Made by a program: the position numbers and the translations under genes | The notes under the pieces: model-generated | Database searches by the model: none | Seen by the model: the letters and a program-made list of their open reading frames with translations, nothing else | Told to the model about the DNA's origin: nothing | Shown here: piece after piece, positions 1 through 7,453 of the stretch | Layout of the letters: every line of letters starts with the position of its first letter | How positions within the stretch are numbered: position 1 is the stretch's first letter | Source of the DNA: Prevotella sp. UBA4268 | GTDB lineage: Bacteria; Bacteroidota; Bacteroidia; Bacteroidales; Bacteroidaceae | Assembly: GCA_002395135.1 (NCBI GenBank) | Contig: DGWC01000041.1 | Location: 1 to 52,986 of the forward strand | Length of the DNA stretch: 52,986 bases | Direction of reading: 5' to 3'

Positions 1-269
1 TCAATGAGAATGCAGACCCGGATGTGCGTACCGACATGGAAACCATCTTCAATCACCTTGTGCCGGAAAACCAACCGGAATATGAACACACCTTAGAAGG
101 TGCCGACGACATGCCTGCCCATGCGAAATCCACGCTGAGCGGTGTAAGCATCACGATACCTGTCACAAACGGACGGCTGAACTTGGGAACATGGCAAGGC
201 ATCTATCTTTGTGAATATCGCAACTATGGCGGAGCCCGAAAACTATTGGTTACAATAATCGGTGAATAA
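1..269 (+). CDS. YjbQ/UPF0047 family protein, 3' end only
   Basis: The frame is open from the first base, so the gene begins before the window; only about 88 C-terminal residues are present. The visible part starts NENADPDVRTDME and contains HTLEGADDMPAH and TIPVTNGRLNLGTWQGIYL, which are hallmark segments of the YjbQ (UPF0047) family. Family members are small single-domain proteins of about 130-140 residues, some with a weak thiamine-phosphate synthase activity that can complement thiE mutants; the physiological role is not settled. The His in HTLEG and the GTWQ segment belong to the conserved pocket. The GTG at 24 is an internal Val codon, not the start. A bidirectional hairpin follows at 413-442. 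Family call is firm, function is not. Confidence 0.9.
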   Translation, partial: NENADPDVRTDMETIFNHLVPENQPEYEHTLEGADDMPAHAKSTLSGVSITIPVTNGRLNLGTWQGIYLCEYRNYGGARKLLVTIIGE

Positions 270-412
270 AAGATTAAGCGTAAAAGCAAATCGTTCCTAC
301 AAGAGAAGACCTGCGTTTTTGGAAAACGAAACCATTGTTTTCCACTCATAAGGCAACGTCTTGCCGACTGAGTCCAATGCATTGGCACATAAGAAAACAG
401 ATTCTCAACACG

Positions 413-442
413 AAAAAGCGTGCCTTCAAAGACACGCTTTTT
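413..442. terminator. bidirectional terminator hairpin between yjbQ-like gene and ssrA
   Basis: A 10-bp perfect stem (AAAAAGCGTG at 413-422, CACGCTTTTT at 433-442) encloses a 10-nt loop. The A-run on one side and T-run on the other make it suitable for both converging transcripts, the yjbQ-like gene from the left and tmRNA from the right. Confidence 0.75.
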
Positions 443-451
443 ACCGTTTTG

Positions 452-849
452 TGGAGCTGGAGGGAGTCGAACCCTCGTCCAAACAGGGAAACCATACGCT
501 TTCTACACGCTTATTCCAGCCTTTGGTTTTCGAGCAGCAGCAAGACCTGGACCACCAACTGATGCCTTATCCTCTAAAATTTCATCGATGCATCGAGGCA
601 TACAACGACTATTTCCGATGTTTTCTGCGCCGCTGAATCTTTGGATTCGGAACAACATCCTCGGAGCGACGTCTCGTTCTATCACCTGGTGACAGAATTA
701 AGCCAATAATCTACTGTGCTTCGATTAAGCAGCGAGAGCGTAGTTGTTTTCGCCAATTAATTGTTTGACCGCTGATATTTAGGAGCAAACAGCCGACGCT
801 CCGCGTGCTTACGTACCATTTCAACCCGCTGTCAAATCCAGTCAACCCC
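452..849 (-). ncRNA. ssrA: tmRNA (ssrA)
   Basis: Transfer-messenger RNA that rescues stalled ribosomes together with SmpB. Read on the minus strand, the 5' end GGGGTTGACTGGATTTGACA (from 849) matches the tmRNA 5' consensus and pairs with the 3' acceptor CCAGCTCC near 452. The T-arm GGGTTCGACTCCCTCCAGC lies at the 3' end. The tag reading frame at 725-754 encodes GENNYALAA followed by TAA. The 3' CCA does not appear to be encoded: after discriminator A at 452 the template reads CAA, so CCA would be added by the nucleotidyltransferase. Length is about 398 nt, normal for one-piece tmRNA. Small open frames on both strands here are fortuitous. Confidence 0.95.
725..754 (-). other. tmRNA proteolysis-tag reading frame
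   Basis: Nine codons GGC GAA AAC AAC TAC GCT CTC GCT GCT and a TAA stop on the minus strand give GENNYALAA. The ALAA end is the ClpXP-type degradation signal. The resume codon is taken as GGC by analogy with other Bacteroidetes tmRNAs. Confidence 0.85.
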
Positions 850-874
850 AGGTATTCATCATACTTTTGCGCTG

Positions 875-882
875 CAAAGATA
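875..882 (-). promoter_or_regulatory. -7 box of ssrA promoter
   Basis: TATCTTTG on the minus strand matches the Bacteroidetes TAnnTTTG element. It lies about 26 nt upstream of the mature tmRNA 5' end, leaving a short leader for RNase P removal. No convincing -33 TTTG was found at the right distance. Confidence 0.6.
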
Positions 883-937
883 CACCTTTTCTTTCAATAT
901 ACCATGTTTTATGAAAAAAAAATGCCATCATCTGCAA

Positions 938-953
938 CATTTTTATAAAAATG
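938..953. promoter_or_regulatory. 16-bp perfect palindrome upstream of the polysaccharide locus
   Basis: CATTTTTATAAAAATG is an exact palindrome, 22 bp before the start codon of the first locus gene. It could be an operator for a dimeric regulator. It could also be a chance AT-rich palindrome, because the region is AT-rich and no canonical TAnnTTTG box is visible nearby. Confidence 0.3.
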
Positions 954-975
954 GTGTTAATATAATATAGTAATA

Positions 976-1626
976 ATGAAGAAAAAAGGAATAATCGTAC
1001 AAAACAATAACGATATCACCATAAAAGACGGGATGGGAGCCTGGCAGCGATGGGCAAAGAGAGCGTCCGACATCGTTTGTTCGCTTTCAGGGCTTGTCAT
1101 ACTCTCACCGCTCATCCTGGGCATTGCTCTGCTCATGAAAATGCAGCGCAATGGTCCTGTCTTTTTCAGTCAGGAGCGTATCGGCTATGGCGGTGTGCCA
1201 TTTACAATCTATAAGTTTCGCACGATGACCACTATGATAGAAGACAGCGTTCCGCAACTGGTGGCGAAATGCGACCATACGAACTCCACCCCGTTAGAGG
1301 TGTTTCTGAGAAGCCACCATTTGGACGAACTGCCCCAACTATGGAATGTGTTGCGGGGCGATATGTCGCTCGTAGGGCCGCGTCCGGAGCGTCGTTACTT
1401 CATTGAAAAGATCATGGAATGCGACGCAAGATATAAATTCATCTACATGATGAAACCGGGTCTCACGTCAGAAGCCACTCTCTACAACGGCTATACCGAC
1501 ACCATGGAGAAGATGCTCAAGCGTCTGTCCATGGATTTGCACTATCTGGAGACACGCTCGCTATGGCTTGACACGAAAATACTGTTCAAGACAGCAGCCA
1601 ATTTGATTACAGGAAAAAAGTTCTGA
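976..1626 (+). CDS. initiating sugar transferase (WcaJ/bacterial sugar transferase family)
   Basis: Polyprenyl-phosphate hexose-1-phosphate transferase that would load the first sugar onto undecaprenyl phosphate at the inner face of the cytoplasmic membrane. 216 residues: a basic N-terminal stretch with KRASDIV, a hydrophobic helix at about 33-55, then the conserved FSQERIGYGG, FTIYKFRTM (about 77-84), HHLDELPQLWNVLRGDMSL (114-132) and GPRPERRYF. This is the compact catalytic core of the family, without the extra N-terminal membrane domain of long WcaJ/WbaP proteins. It is the first gene of the polysaccharide locus and is separated by 3 bp from the export gene. The ATG at 976 is the first in-frame start before KRASD. 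The sugar it transfers cannot be read from sequence. Confidence 0.93.
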   Translation: MKKKGIIVQNNNDITIKDGMGAWQRWAKRASDIVCSLSGLVILSPLILGIALLMKMQRNGPVFFSQERIGYGGVPFTIYKFRTMTTMIEDSVPQLVAKCDHTNSTPLEVFLRSHHLDELPQLWNVLRGDMSLVGPRPERRYFIEKIMECDARYKFIYMMKPGLTSEATLYNGYTDTMEKMLKRLSMDLHYLETRSLWLDTKILFKTAANLITGKKF

Positions 1627-1629
1627 TTT

Positions 1630-4158
1630 ATGAAGAAGTCTATTATATTTATCTTTTTGCTCACCTTGTTCACAACATCTGTGAACGCCCAGTCGTCAAT
1701 GACCGACGACCAGATTATACAGTTCGCCATGAAAGAGCGCGAGGCCGGGACATCCACCCAGCAAATAGTCATCAAACTCATGCAAAAGGGCGTTGACAGA
1801 CAGCAGTTGATGCGCGTGAGAAAGAAGGTGGAACGCATGCAAAAAGAACAGGGACTTGGCGCCTTATCCAACAGCAGCGACAGCAGCAACGGCTCCGCTG
1901 ACGACCGCACACGGAAGAACAATGCCAAACAAAACAATAACAACAGCAAGGTTTCGTCTTACAAGATAAAGGATTTGGATATGCAAAGCACCCAGAATCC
2001 TGTATATGACGAAACCAATCAGGAGTTCATGTTGATGCAGCAAGACCTGAACAGCATCATGCCCGATTCTACCGCACTGTTCGAACAACTGATGGCAGAG
2101 CATCAGAAGAACAAGCGAAAAGTGTTCGGACGCGACATCTTCAACAACAAAGAACTCACTTTCGAGCCGCCCATGAACATTGCCACTCCGCAAAACTATC
2201 GGCTTGGAGCCGGCGACGCGGTATTTATTGACATCTATGGAGCATCGCAAAAAACCATAGAAAGCACCGTTTCGCCCGACGGAACCGTCACCATCGAAGG
2301 CTACGGACCTGTTCAGGTGGCAGGCATGACCGTATCGCAAGCCAACGCCCACTTACGTTCCACCCTTGGTTCTCGTTATAGCAGCAGCCAAATCAGGCTC
2401 ACGGTAGGTCAGACACGCACTATCATGGTGAACGTGATGGGCGAAGTGAGGGTTCCGGGAACATATACACTCTCTGCGTTTGCCACGGTTTTCAATGCAC
2501 TTTACATGGCAGGCGGCATCAGCGACATCGGTACACTGAGAAATATAAAGGTGTATCGCAACAACAAACTGATTTCAACCGTCGATGTATACGACTATAT
2601 CCTCAACGGGAAACAGACAGGAAACGTGAGACTTGCTGACAACGACATGATCGTGGTGGGAGCCTACGACTGCCTGGTTAACCTGACTGGAAAGGTGAAA
2701 CGCCCCATGTTTTATGAGATGCGCAAGAACGAGAGCGTGGGAACGCTATTGAAATACGCAGGAGGTTTCACCGGTGATGCCTATACGAAATCGGTAAGAG
2801 TGGTGCGGAAAACAGGCCGCGAATATTCTGTCTACAATGTCGACGAGTTCGACATGTCATCATTCCACGTGTCCGACGAGGACTCCGTCAGCGTGGATTC
2901 TATCCTTCCCCGCTTCTCAAACATGGCGGAAATCAAAGGAGCCGTATTCCGCCCGGGCATGTATCAGGTGGGAGGCGATATCAGCAGCGTGAAATCTTTG
3001 ATTGAACACGCAGAGGGGGTTCGCGAAGAAGCATTCACCGCCCATGCCGTCATGCACAGAATGAAAGCCGACAGGACACTCGAAGTGGTTCCCGTTGACA
3101 TAGACGGCATCGTGAAAGGCACCACCCCAGACATCCCGCTGAAGCCAAACGATGTGCTTTTTGTACCAACCAAGAAAGAAATGATGCAGGAACAGACCAT
3201 CACCATCCATGGCGAAGTGAATTATCCTGGCATATATAAATACGCAGACCATGAAACACTTGAAGATTTCATCCTGCAGGCAGGCGGACTGAAAGAGACC
3301 GCCTCAACAGTGAAAGTGGATGTGGCGCGCAGGCTAAGCGATCCGAAAGCCTTTACCACCGATACCATTATCGCACGCACCTATACATTTGCCCTGAAAG
3401 ACGGGTTTGTCATTGACGGTGAAGAGGGATTCAAACTCGAGCCATTCGATGAGGTATATGTTCGCAAAAGCCCAGGTTATTACAAGCAGCAAAACGTAAC
3501 GGTGGAAGGAGAAGTGATGTTTGGTGGCACTTATACGCTGGCAAAGAAGAACCAAAGACTCAGCGACATCATTGCAGCAGCAGGTGGAGTGAACGACCGA
3601 GCATATATTAAAGGTGCAAGACTGGAACGCAGGCGTACACAAGAAGAGCGAATGCGTGCTGAATCGCTGTTGAAACTGCTGAACAGCCAGAGTGGCGGCA
3701 AGGACACACTCGACCTGAGGAAACTGGATATCGGCGATACTTATAGCGTAGGAATAGAATTAGACAAGGCTCTGTCGCACCCAGGAGGCGACGAAGACGT
3801 AGTGCTTCGTGAAGGCGACCGCATCATTGTTCCTCAATTCACCAACACGGTGAAGATCTCCGGTGACGTGATGTATCCCAACACCGTCGGTTTTGAGCAA
3901 GGAAAGAACACAAAATACTATGTGAACCAAGCCGGAGGCTATGGCAACCGCGCCAGGAAATCACATGCCATCATCATCTATATGAACGGAAAAGTGGCAA
4001 AGGTGGGCCGCGGAGTGAAGCCCCAGCCCGGCTGCGAGATCGTTGTTCCGAGTAAGCCGATACGCGACGGCAAGACATTAGCCGAAATACTGACCATCGG
4101 AACAAGCGTGGCAAGCATCGCCACGATGATAGCAACCTTGGCAAATATATTGAAGTGA
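1630..4158 (+). CDS. polysaccharide export outer-membrane protein (Wza-like, SLBB repeats)
   Basis: Secreted 842-residue protein expected to form the outer-membrane/periplasmic channel for the polymer. A signal peptide (MKKSIIFIFLLTLFTTSVNA, cut before Q21) is followed by a charged, Asn/Ser-rich linker (to about 110). The Poly_export domain begins with NYRLGAGDAVFIDIYG near residue 189. A series of SLBB beta-grasp units follows, marked by recurrent segments such as VMGEVRVPGTY, IKGAVFRPGMY, IHGEVNYPGIY, VEGEVMFGGTY and ISGDVMYPNTV. A C-terminal hydrophobic segment (about 818-842) may insert in the membrane. There is no lipobox cysteine, unlike E. coli Wza; the long multi-SLBB form is typical of Bacteroidetes. 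It sits 3 bp after the initiating transferase and 15 bp before the flippase. Confidence 0.93.
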   Translation: MKKSIIFIFLLTLFTTSVNAQSSMTDDQIIQFAMKEREAGTSTQQIVIKLMQKGVDRQQLMRVRKKVERMQKEQGLGALSNSSDSSNGSADDRTRKNNAKQNNNNSKVSSYKIKDLDMQSTQNPVYDETNQEFMLMQQDLNSIMPDSTALFEQLMAEHQKNKRKVFGRDIFNNKELTFEPPMNIATPQNYRLGAGDAVFIDIYGASQKTIESTVSPDGTVTIEGYGPVQVAGMTVSQANAHLRSTLGSRYSSSQIRLTVGQTRTIMVNVMGEVRVPGTYTLSAFATVFNALYMAGGISDIGTLRNIKVYRNNKLISTVDVYDYILNGKQTGNVRLADNDMIVVGAYDCLVNLTGKVKRPMFYEMRKNESVGTLLKYAGGFTGDAYTKSVRVVRKTGREYSVYNVDEFDMSSFHVSDEDSVSVDSILPRFSNMAEIKGAVFRPGMYQVGGDISSVKSLIEHAEGVREEAFTAHAVMHRMKADRTLEVVPVDIDGIVKGTTPDIPLKPNDVLFVPTKKEMMQEQTITIHGEVNYPGIYKYADHETLEDFILQAGGLKETASTVKVDVARRLSDPKAFTTDTIIARTYTFALKDGFVIDGEEGFKLEPFDEVYVRKSPGYYKQQNVTVEGEVMFGGTYTLAKKNQRLSDIIAAAGGVNDRAYIKGARLERRRTQEERMRAESLLKLLNSQSGGKDTLDLRKLDIGDTYSVGIELDKALSHPGGDEDVVLREGDRIIVPQFTNTVKISGDVMYPNTVGFEQGKNTKYYVNQAGGYGNRARKSHAIIIYMNGKVAKVGRGVKPQPGCEIVVPSKPIRDGKTLAEILTIGTSVASIATMIATLANILK

Positions 4159-4173
4159 CACATTCCATGTTAT

Positions 4174-5526
4174 ATGTTCAGCCGACTCTACGATAAAATC
4201 AAAAGTAGCGACCAGCGCACTGCCCTTGTCAGGAAGAACATTCTCGCTTCGTTTCTGATAAAAGGTTGGTCGGCCTTGATTATTTATCTGATGGTTCCGC
4301 TGACTCTATTCACCCTTGGACAGTATAAGAACGGCGTGTGGCTCACCATCAGTTCCATTCTGGTATGGATTGACTCTTTGGACATCGGGTTAGGCAATGG
4401 ATTAAGAAACCAACTGGCTATCCACATGGTAGACAACAACACGAAGAGAGCACGCGAAACTGTTTCCTCGGCATTTTTCATGTTAGTTTTGATTATCATT
4501 CCCGTTTCATTATTGCTTATTGCCCTTATTCAACTGTCAGACATCTATTCTTTTCTGAACATCAACAAAGCGTATATTCCCGATTTAAGTAATATTCTTG
4601 CAGCCAGTGTCTTGTTTGTTTGCATGACTTTTATTTTCAAGTTCATCGGCAATTTCTATTTAGGGCTCCAACTTCCTGCAGTGAGCAACTTGCTCACTAC
4701 CATCGGGCAAACACTTGCGTTGTTTTTCACTTTTCTCATCTACAAATCAGGAAGTCACTCACTGATGCTAATCGCCATTGTGAATACGGCTTCACCCTTG
4801 GTTGTCTACCTGCTGGCCTATCCATACACATTCTGGAAAAGATACCCGCAACTGCAACCGTCTTTCCGTTACTTCGACATCAAAGTGGCAAAAGGTCTGT
4901 TTACGCTGGGCATAAAATTCTTCGTGCTGCAAATTTGCGGTGTTTTACTATTCACGACATCCAATATTCTGATTTCAAAACTCATTTCGCCCGAGGAAGT
5001 TAATCCTTACCAGATAACTCACCGTTATTTCAGCATCGTACTGACACTGTTCATCATCATCAACACCCCATATTGGAGTGCCACCACCGACGCATATACC
5101 CGAAAAGACTTTAAATGGATTCGTGAGTCGAAAAAACAGATGGAGAAAGTGCTGATGGTCGTAGCAGCGGCCATTATCGTCATGATCTGCGCATCACAAT
5201 TTGTCTATCACATCTGGGTGCACGACGAAGTGACCATCACGATGAGCACAACTGTGTGCATGGGAATCTACATGATGATTCTCATCAGCAGTCTGTCCTA
5301 TTCCAATTTCCTCAACGGAATCGGCGCACTACACATTCAACTTATCATGACAACCGCATCTGCCATCCTGTTTATCCCACTGGTGTTCCTCACGACTGCT
5401 CATTTCCATTCGGCCGTAGGCATATTGATAGCCATGTCGATAGTCAACACCCCGGGAATCATCATGAACATTGTTCAGTTCAACAAAATCATCAACAATA
5501 AAGCAAAGGGAATATGGCTGAAGTGA
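4174..5526 (+). CDS. Wzx-type polysaccharide flippase
   Basis: A 450-residue integral membrane protein of the polysaccharide-transport (MATE/MVF-like) superfamily, expected to flip undecaprenyl-linked repeat units to the periplasmic side. It has about 12 hydrophobic helices. The N-terminal segment ASFLIKGWSALIIYLMVPL and the following charged loop with DIGLGNGLRNQLA (about residue 70) are characteristic of the O-antigen/teichoic-acid exporter branch. The start at 4174 gives MFSRLYDKIKSSD; no competing upstream start fits the 15-bp gap. The last 13 bases overlap the next glycosyltransferase, so the genes are translationally linked. Substrate unknown. Confidence 0.88.
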   Translation: MFSRLYDKIKSSDQRTALVRKNILASFLIKGWSALIIYLMVPLTLFTLGQYKNGVWLTISSILVWIDSLDIGLGNGLRNQLAIHMVDNNTKRARETVSSAFFMLVLIIIPVSLLLIALIQLSDIYSFLNINKAYIPDLSNILAASVLFVCMTFIFKFIGNFYLGLQLPAVSNLLTTIGQTLALFFTFLIYKSGSHSLMLIAIVNTASPLVVYLLAYPYTFWKRYPQLQPSFRYFDIKVAKGLFTLGIKFFVLQICGVLLFTTSNILISKLISPEEVNPYQITHRYFSIVLTLFIIINTPYWSATTDAYTRKDFKWIRESKKQMEKVLMVVAAAIIVMICASQFVYHIWVHDEVTITMSTTVCMGIYMMILISSLSYSNFLNGIGALHIQLIMTTASAILFIPLVFLTTAHFHSAVGILIAMSIVNTPGIIMNIVQFNKIINNKAKGIWLK

Positions 5527-6389
5527 GAAGCAATAAGAACAATAAGAAAACAGCCATACTGCTTGCCACATACAATGGAAGCAGGTATCTGAAGGAGCAG
5601 ATTGACTCGCTGCTGGCACAGACATTCCATGACTGGGTGCTTTATGTTCACGATGACGGCTCCACTGACAACACGCTGGAAATCTTATATCAATATGCAG
5701 CAAAACACGATAATATCATCATTCTGGAATATGACAGCAAGCATGGAGCCAAAGATAATTTCTTCAGTTTGATGGAGCACGTGGAAAGCGACTACTACTT
5801 TTTTTGCGATCAGGACGACGTGTGGCATCCCGAAAAGATGCAGTTTTTTCTACAAAAGATGCAGAAGACAGAAGCCGAACATACTGAATTGTCGGTGATT
5901 GTCTACTCTGATGCAACAGTAGTAGACGAAGAACTGCATACCATTTCCCCTTCATTCTTCAGCCAAGCAGGCATTTACCCGGAATTTATCACTAATTTCA
6001 ACGAATGCGGAGCCACTGCGTTCATTCCCGGTTGCGCAATGGCATTCAACCAAGCAGCCAAGAAATCCATGGTGCGTCCCTATCATCAGGCACAAATGCA
6101 CGACGAATGGCTCACGCTGTCGGTGTTCAAGGCCAGAGGTATAGTGACGCGCATTGACGGCTGCTATGTCTGCTACCGCCAGCATCAAGACAATGCCGTG
6201 GGAGCGGCTGACAAGAATATGCTCAACATCACCTATAGGCTGACCCACCTGCGAAGCATCCTTCAATCGAATATTCTACACTATCAGACGCTCCGTGCCA
6301 TCGGCTACGGTTCATTACTGAAATATCTGCACTATAAGATTCGCTATAAGGTAAACATTATCAAGAAAAGAAGAAAGGACAAAATATGA
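5514..6389 (+). CDS. GT2 family glycosyltransferase (rhamnosyltransferase-like)
   Basis: Cytoplasmic family 2 glycosyltransferase with a GT-A fold, 291 residues. The nucleotide-sugar site is seen as LLATYNGSRYLKEQIDSLL (about 16-34), HDDGSTDNT (46-54) and the metal-binding/acceptor region FFCDQDDVWHPEKM (97-109); the DQDDVW form is common in rhamnosyltransferase-like members. A basic tail (KKRRKDKI) may contact the membrane. The ORF starts inside the flippase gene and its stop overlaps the start of the following Wzz-like gene by 4 bp, so it is part of a tightly coupled operon. Donor and acceptor are unknown. Confidence 0.9.
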   Translation: MAEVRSNKNNKKTAILLATYNGSRYLKEQIDSLLAQTFHDWVLYVHDDGSTDNTLEILYQYAAKHDNIIILEYDSKHGAKDNFFSLMEHVESDYYFFCDQDDVWHPEKMQFFLQKMQKTEAEHTELSVIVYSDATVVDEELHTISPSFFSQAGIYPEFITNFNECGATAFIPGCAMAFNQAAKKSMVRPYHQAQMHDEWLTLSVFKARGIVTRIDGCYVCYRQHQDNAVGAADKNMLNITYRLTHLRSILQSNILHYQTLRAIGYGSLLKYLHYKIRYKVNIIKKRRKDKI

Positions 6390-7453
6390 AGAAAGGAAAC
6401 AAAACGGAAATCAACTGCCTTCAGTTACTTACTGTTGTACGTTCTGCATGGAAGCAACTGTTGATAACGTGCATCTGTTCGGCCGTGATTGGCATCGTTG
6501 TTGCATTCAGCATTCCAAGAATCTACAAGGCCAGAGTGGTACTTGCTCCCGAAACGGCAAGCGGTACCAATCTCACATCGAGTATTTCTTCACTTGCATC
6601 AATGATAGGAATGGACATGCAATTCGGTGGTGGTAGCGACGCTATTTTCCCCGAAATCTATCCAGACCTGATGAAGTCAACCGACTTCCTCGTGAGTCTG
6701 TTCCCTATCCACGTGGTATCTGCCGACGGAAAAATCAGCACGAACTACTACGATTACATGAAAGACAAGCAGAAAGTGGCATGGTGGTCATATCCGAAAC
6801 TGTGGATTATCAAAGTCATCAGAAGCCTCCAGGACAAAGGAAACGACACCAAGGGTAAGGATATCGACCCTTTCAGGCTGACACGAGACCAATTTGAGGT
6901 GGCACAAAGCATCTCCGGCAACATCAATTGTAACGTTGACAAGAAGACAAGCGTTATATCAATTGAGATTACCGACCAAGATCCGCTCATTTCTGCCAGC
7001 ATTGCCGACTCCGTAAAGACCCGCTTGCAGATGTTCATTACCAACTACCGCACCAATAAGGCACGCAACGACATGGCATACATGGAGAAACTGTTTGACG
7101 AAGCCAAGGAACAGTATGCCAAAGCACGCCGCCTATACAGTTCGTATGCAGATACCAACCAGGAACTGCAACTACAATCGTTCCGCGGAAAATTGGAAGA
7201 CTTGGAAAATGAGATGCAACTGAAATACAACATCTACACCCAGGTGACCGAGCAACTACAACTGGCCAGGGCAAAGGTTCAGGAACGCACTCCTGCCTTC
7301 ACCGTTGTTCAGTCGGCAACGGTGCCTGTCAAGCACAGTAATACGCCTAAAGTGTTCATCATGGCAGTGTTCATTCTCATAGGAATAGCGATTCATCTGT
7401 GCGTGCTTACCTACCGCAACCGCAACACCATATTTACGCGCAATCAGCCATGA
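6386..7453 (+). CDS. Wzz-like polysaccharide co-polymerase (chain-length determinant)
   Basis: Inner-membrane protein thought to set polymer length. 355 residues with the two-helix topology of the family: TM1 about 24-43 (LLITCICSAVIGIVVAFSIP), a periplasmic domain with a predicted coiled coil around 220-290 (MEKLFDEAKEQYAKARRLY), and TM2 about 324-343 close to the C terminus. The pre-TM2 segment QSATVPVKHSNTPKVF carries the Pro-rich motif of co-polymerases. There is no cytoplasmic BY-kinase domain, so it resembles Wzz of Wzy-dependent systems more than Wzc. Its ATG overlaps the preceding stop (ATGA) and its own stop overlaps the start of the Wzz-Wzy fusion gene. Confidence 0.9.
   Translation: MKKGNKTEINCLQLLTVVRSAWKQLLITCICSAVIGIVVAFSIPRIYKARVVLAPETASGTNLTSSISSLASMIGMDMQFGGGSDAIFPEIYPDLMKSTDFLVSLFPIHVVSADGKISTNYYDYMKDKQKVAWWSYPKLWIIKVIRSLQDKGNDTKGKDIDPFRLTRDQFEVAQSISGNINCNVDKKTSVISIEITDQDPLISASIADSVKTRLQMFITNYRTNKARNDMAYMEKLFDEAKEQYAKARRLYSSYADTNQELQLQSFRGKLEDLENEMQLKYNIYTQVTEQLQLARAKVQERTPAFTVVQSATVPVKHSNTPKVFIMAVFILIGIAIHLCVLTYRNRNTIFTRNQP

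Noticed and set aside
335..692. Several small open frames on both strands
   Set aside because: They lie in or beside tmRNA and its terminator; tmRNA explains the sequence.
7399..7449. Upstream start for the Wzz-Wzy gene
   Set aside because: Lies inside the preceding gene; the ATGA overlap at 7450 and the following TM1 fit better.
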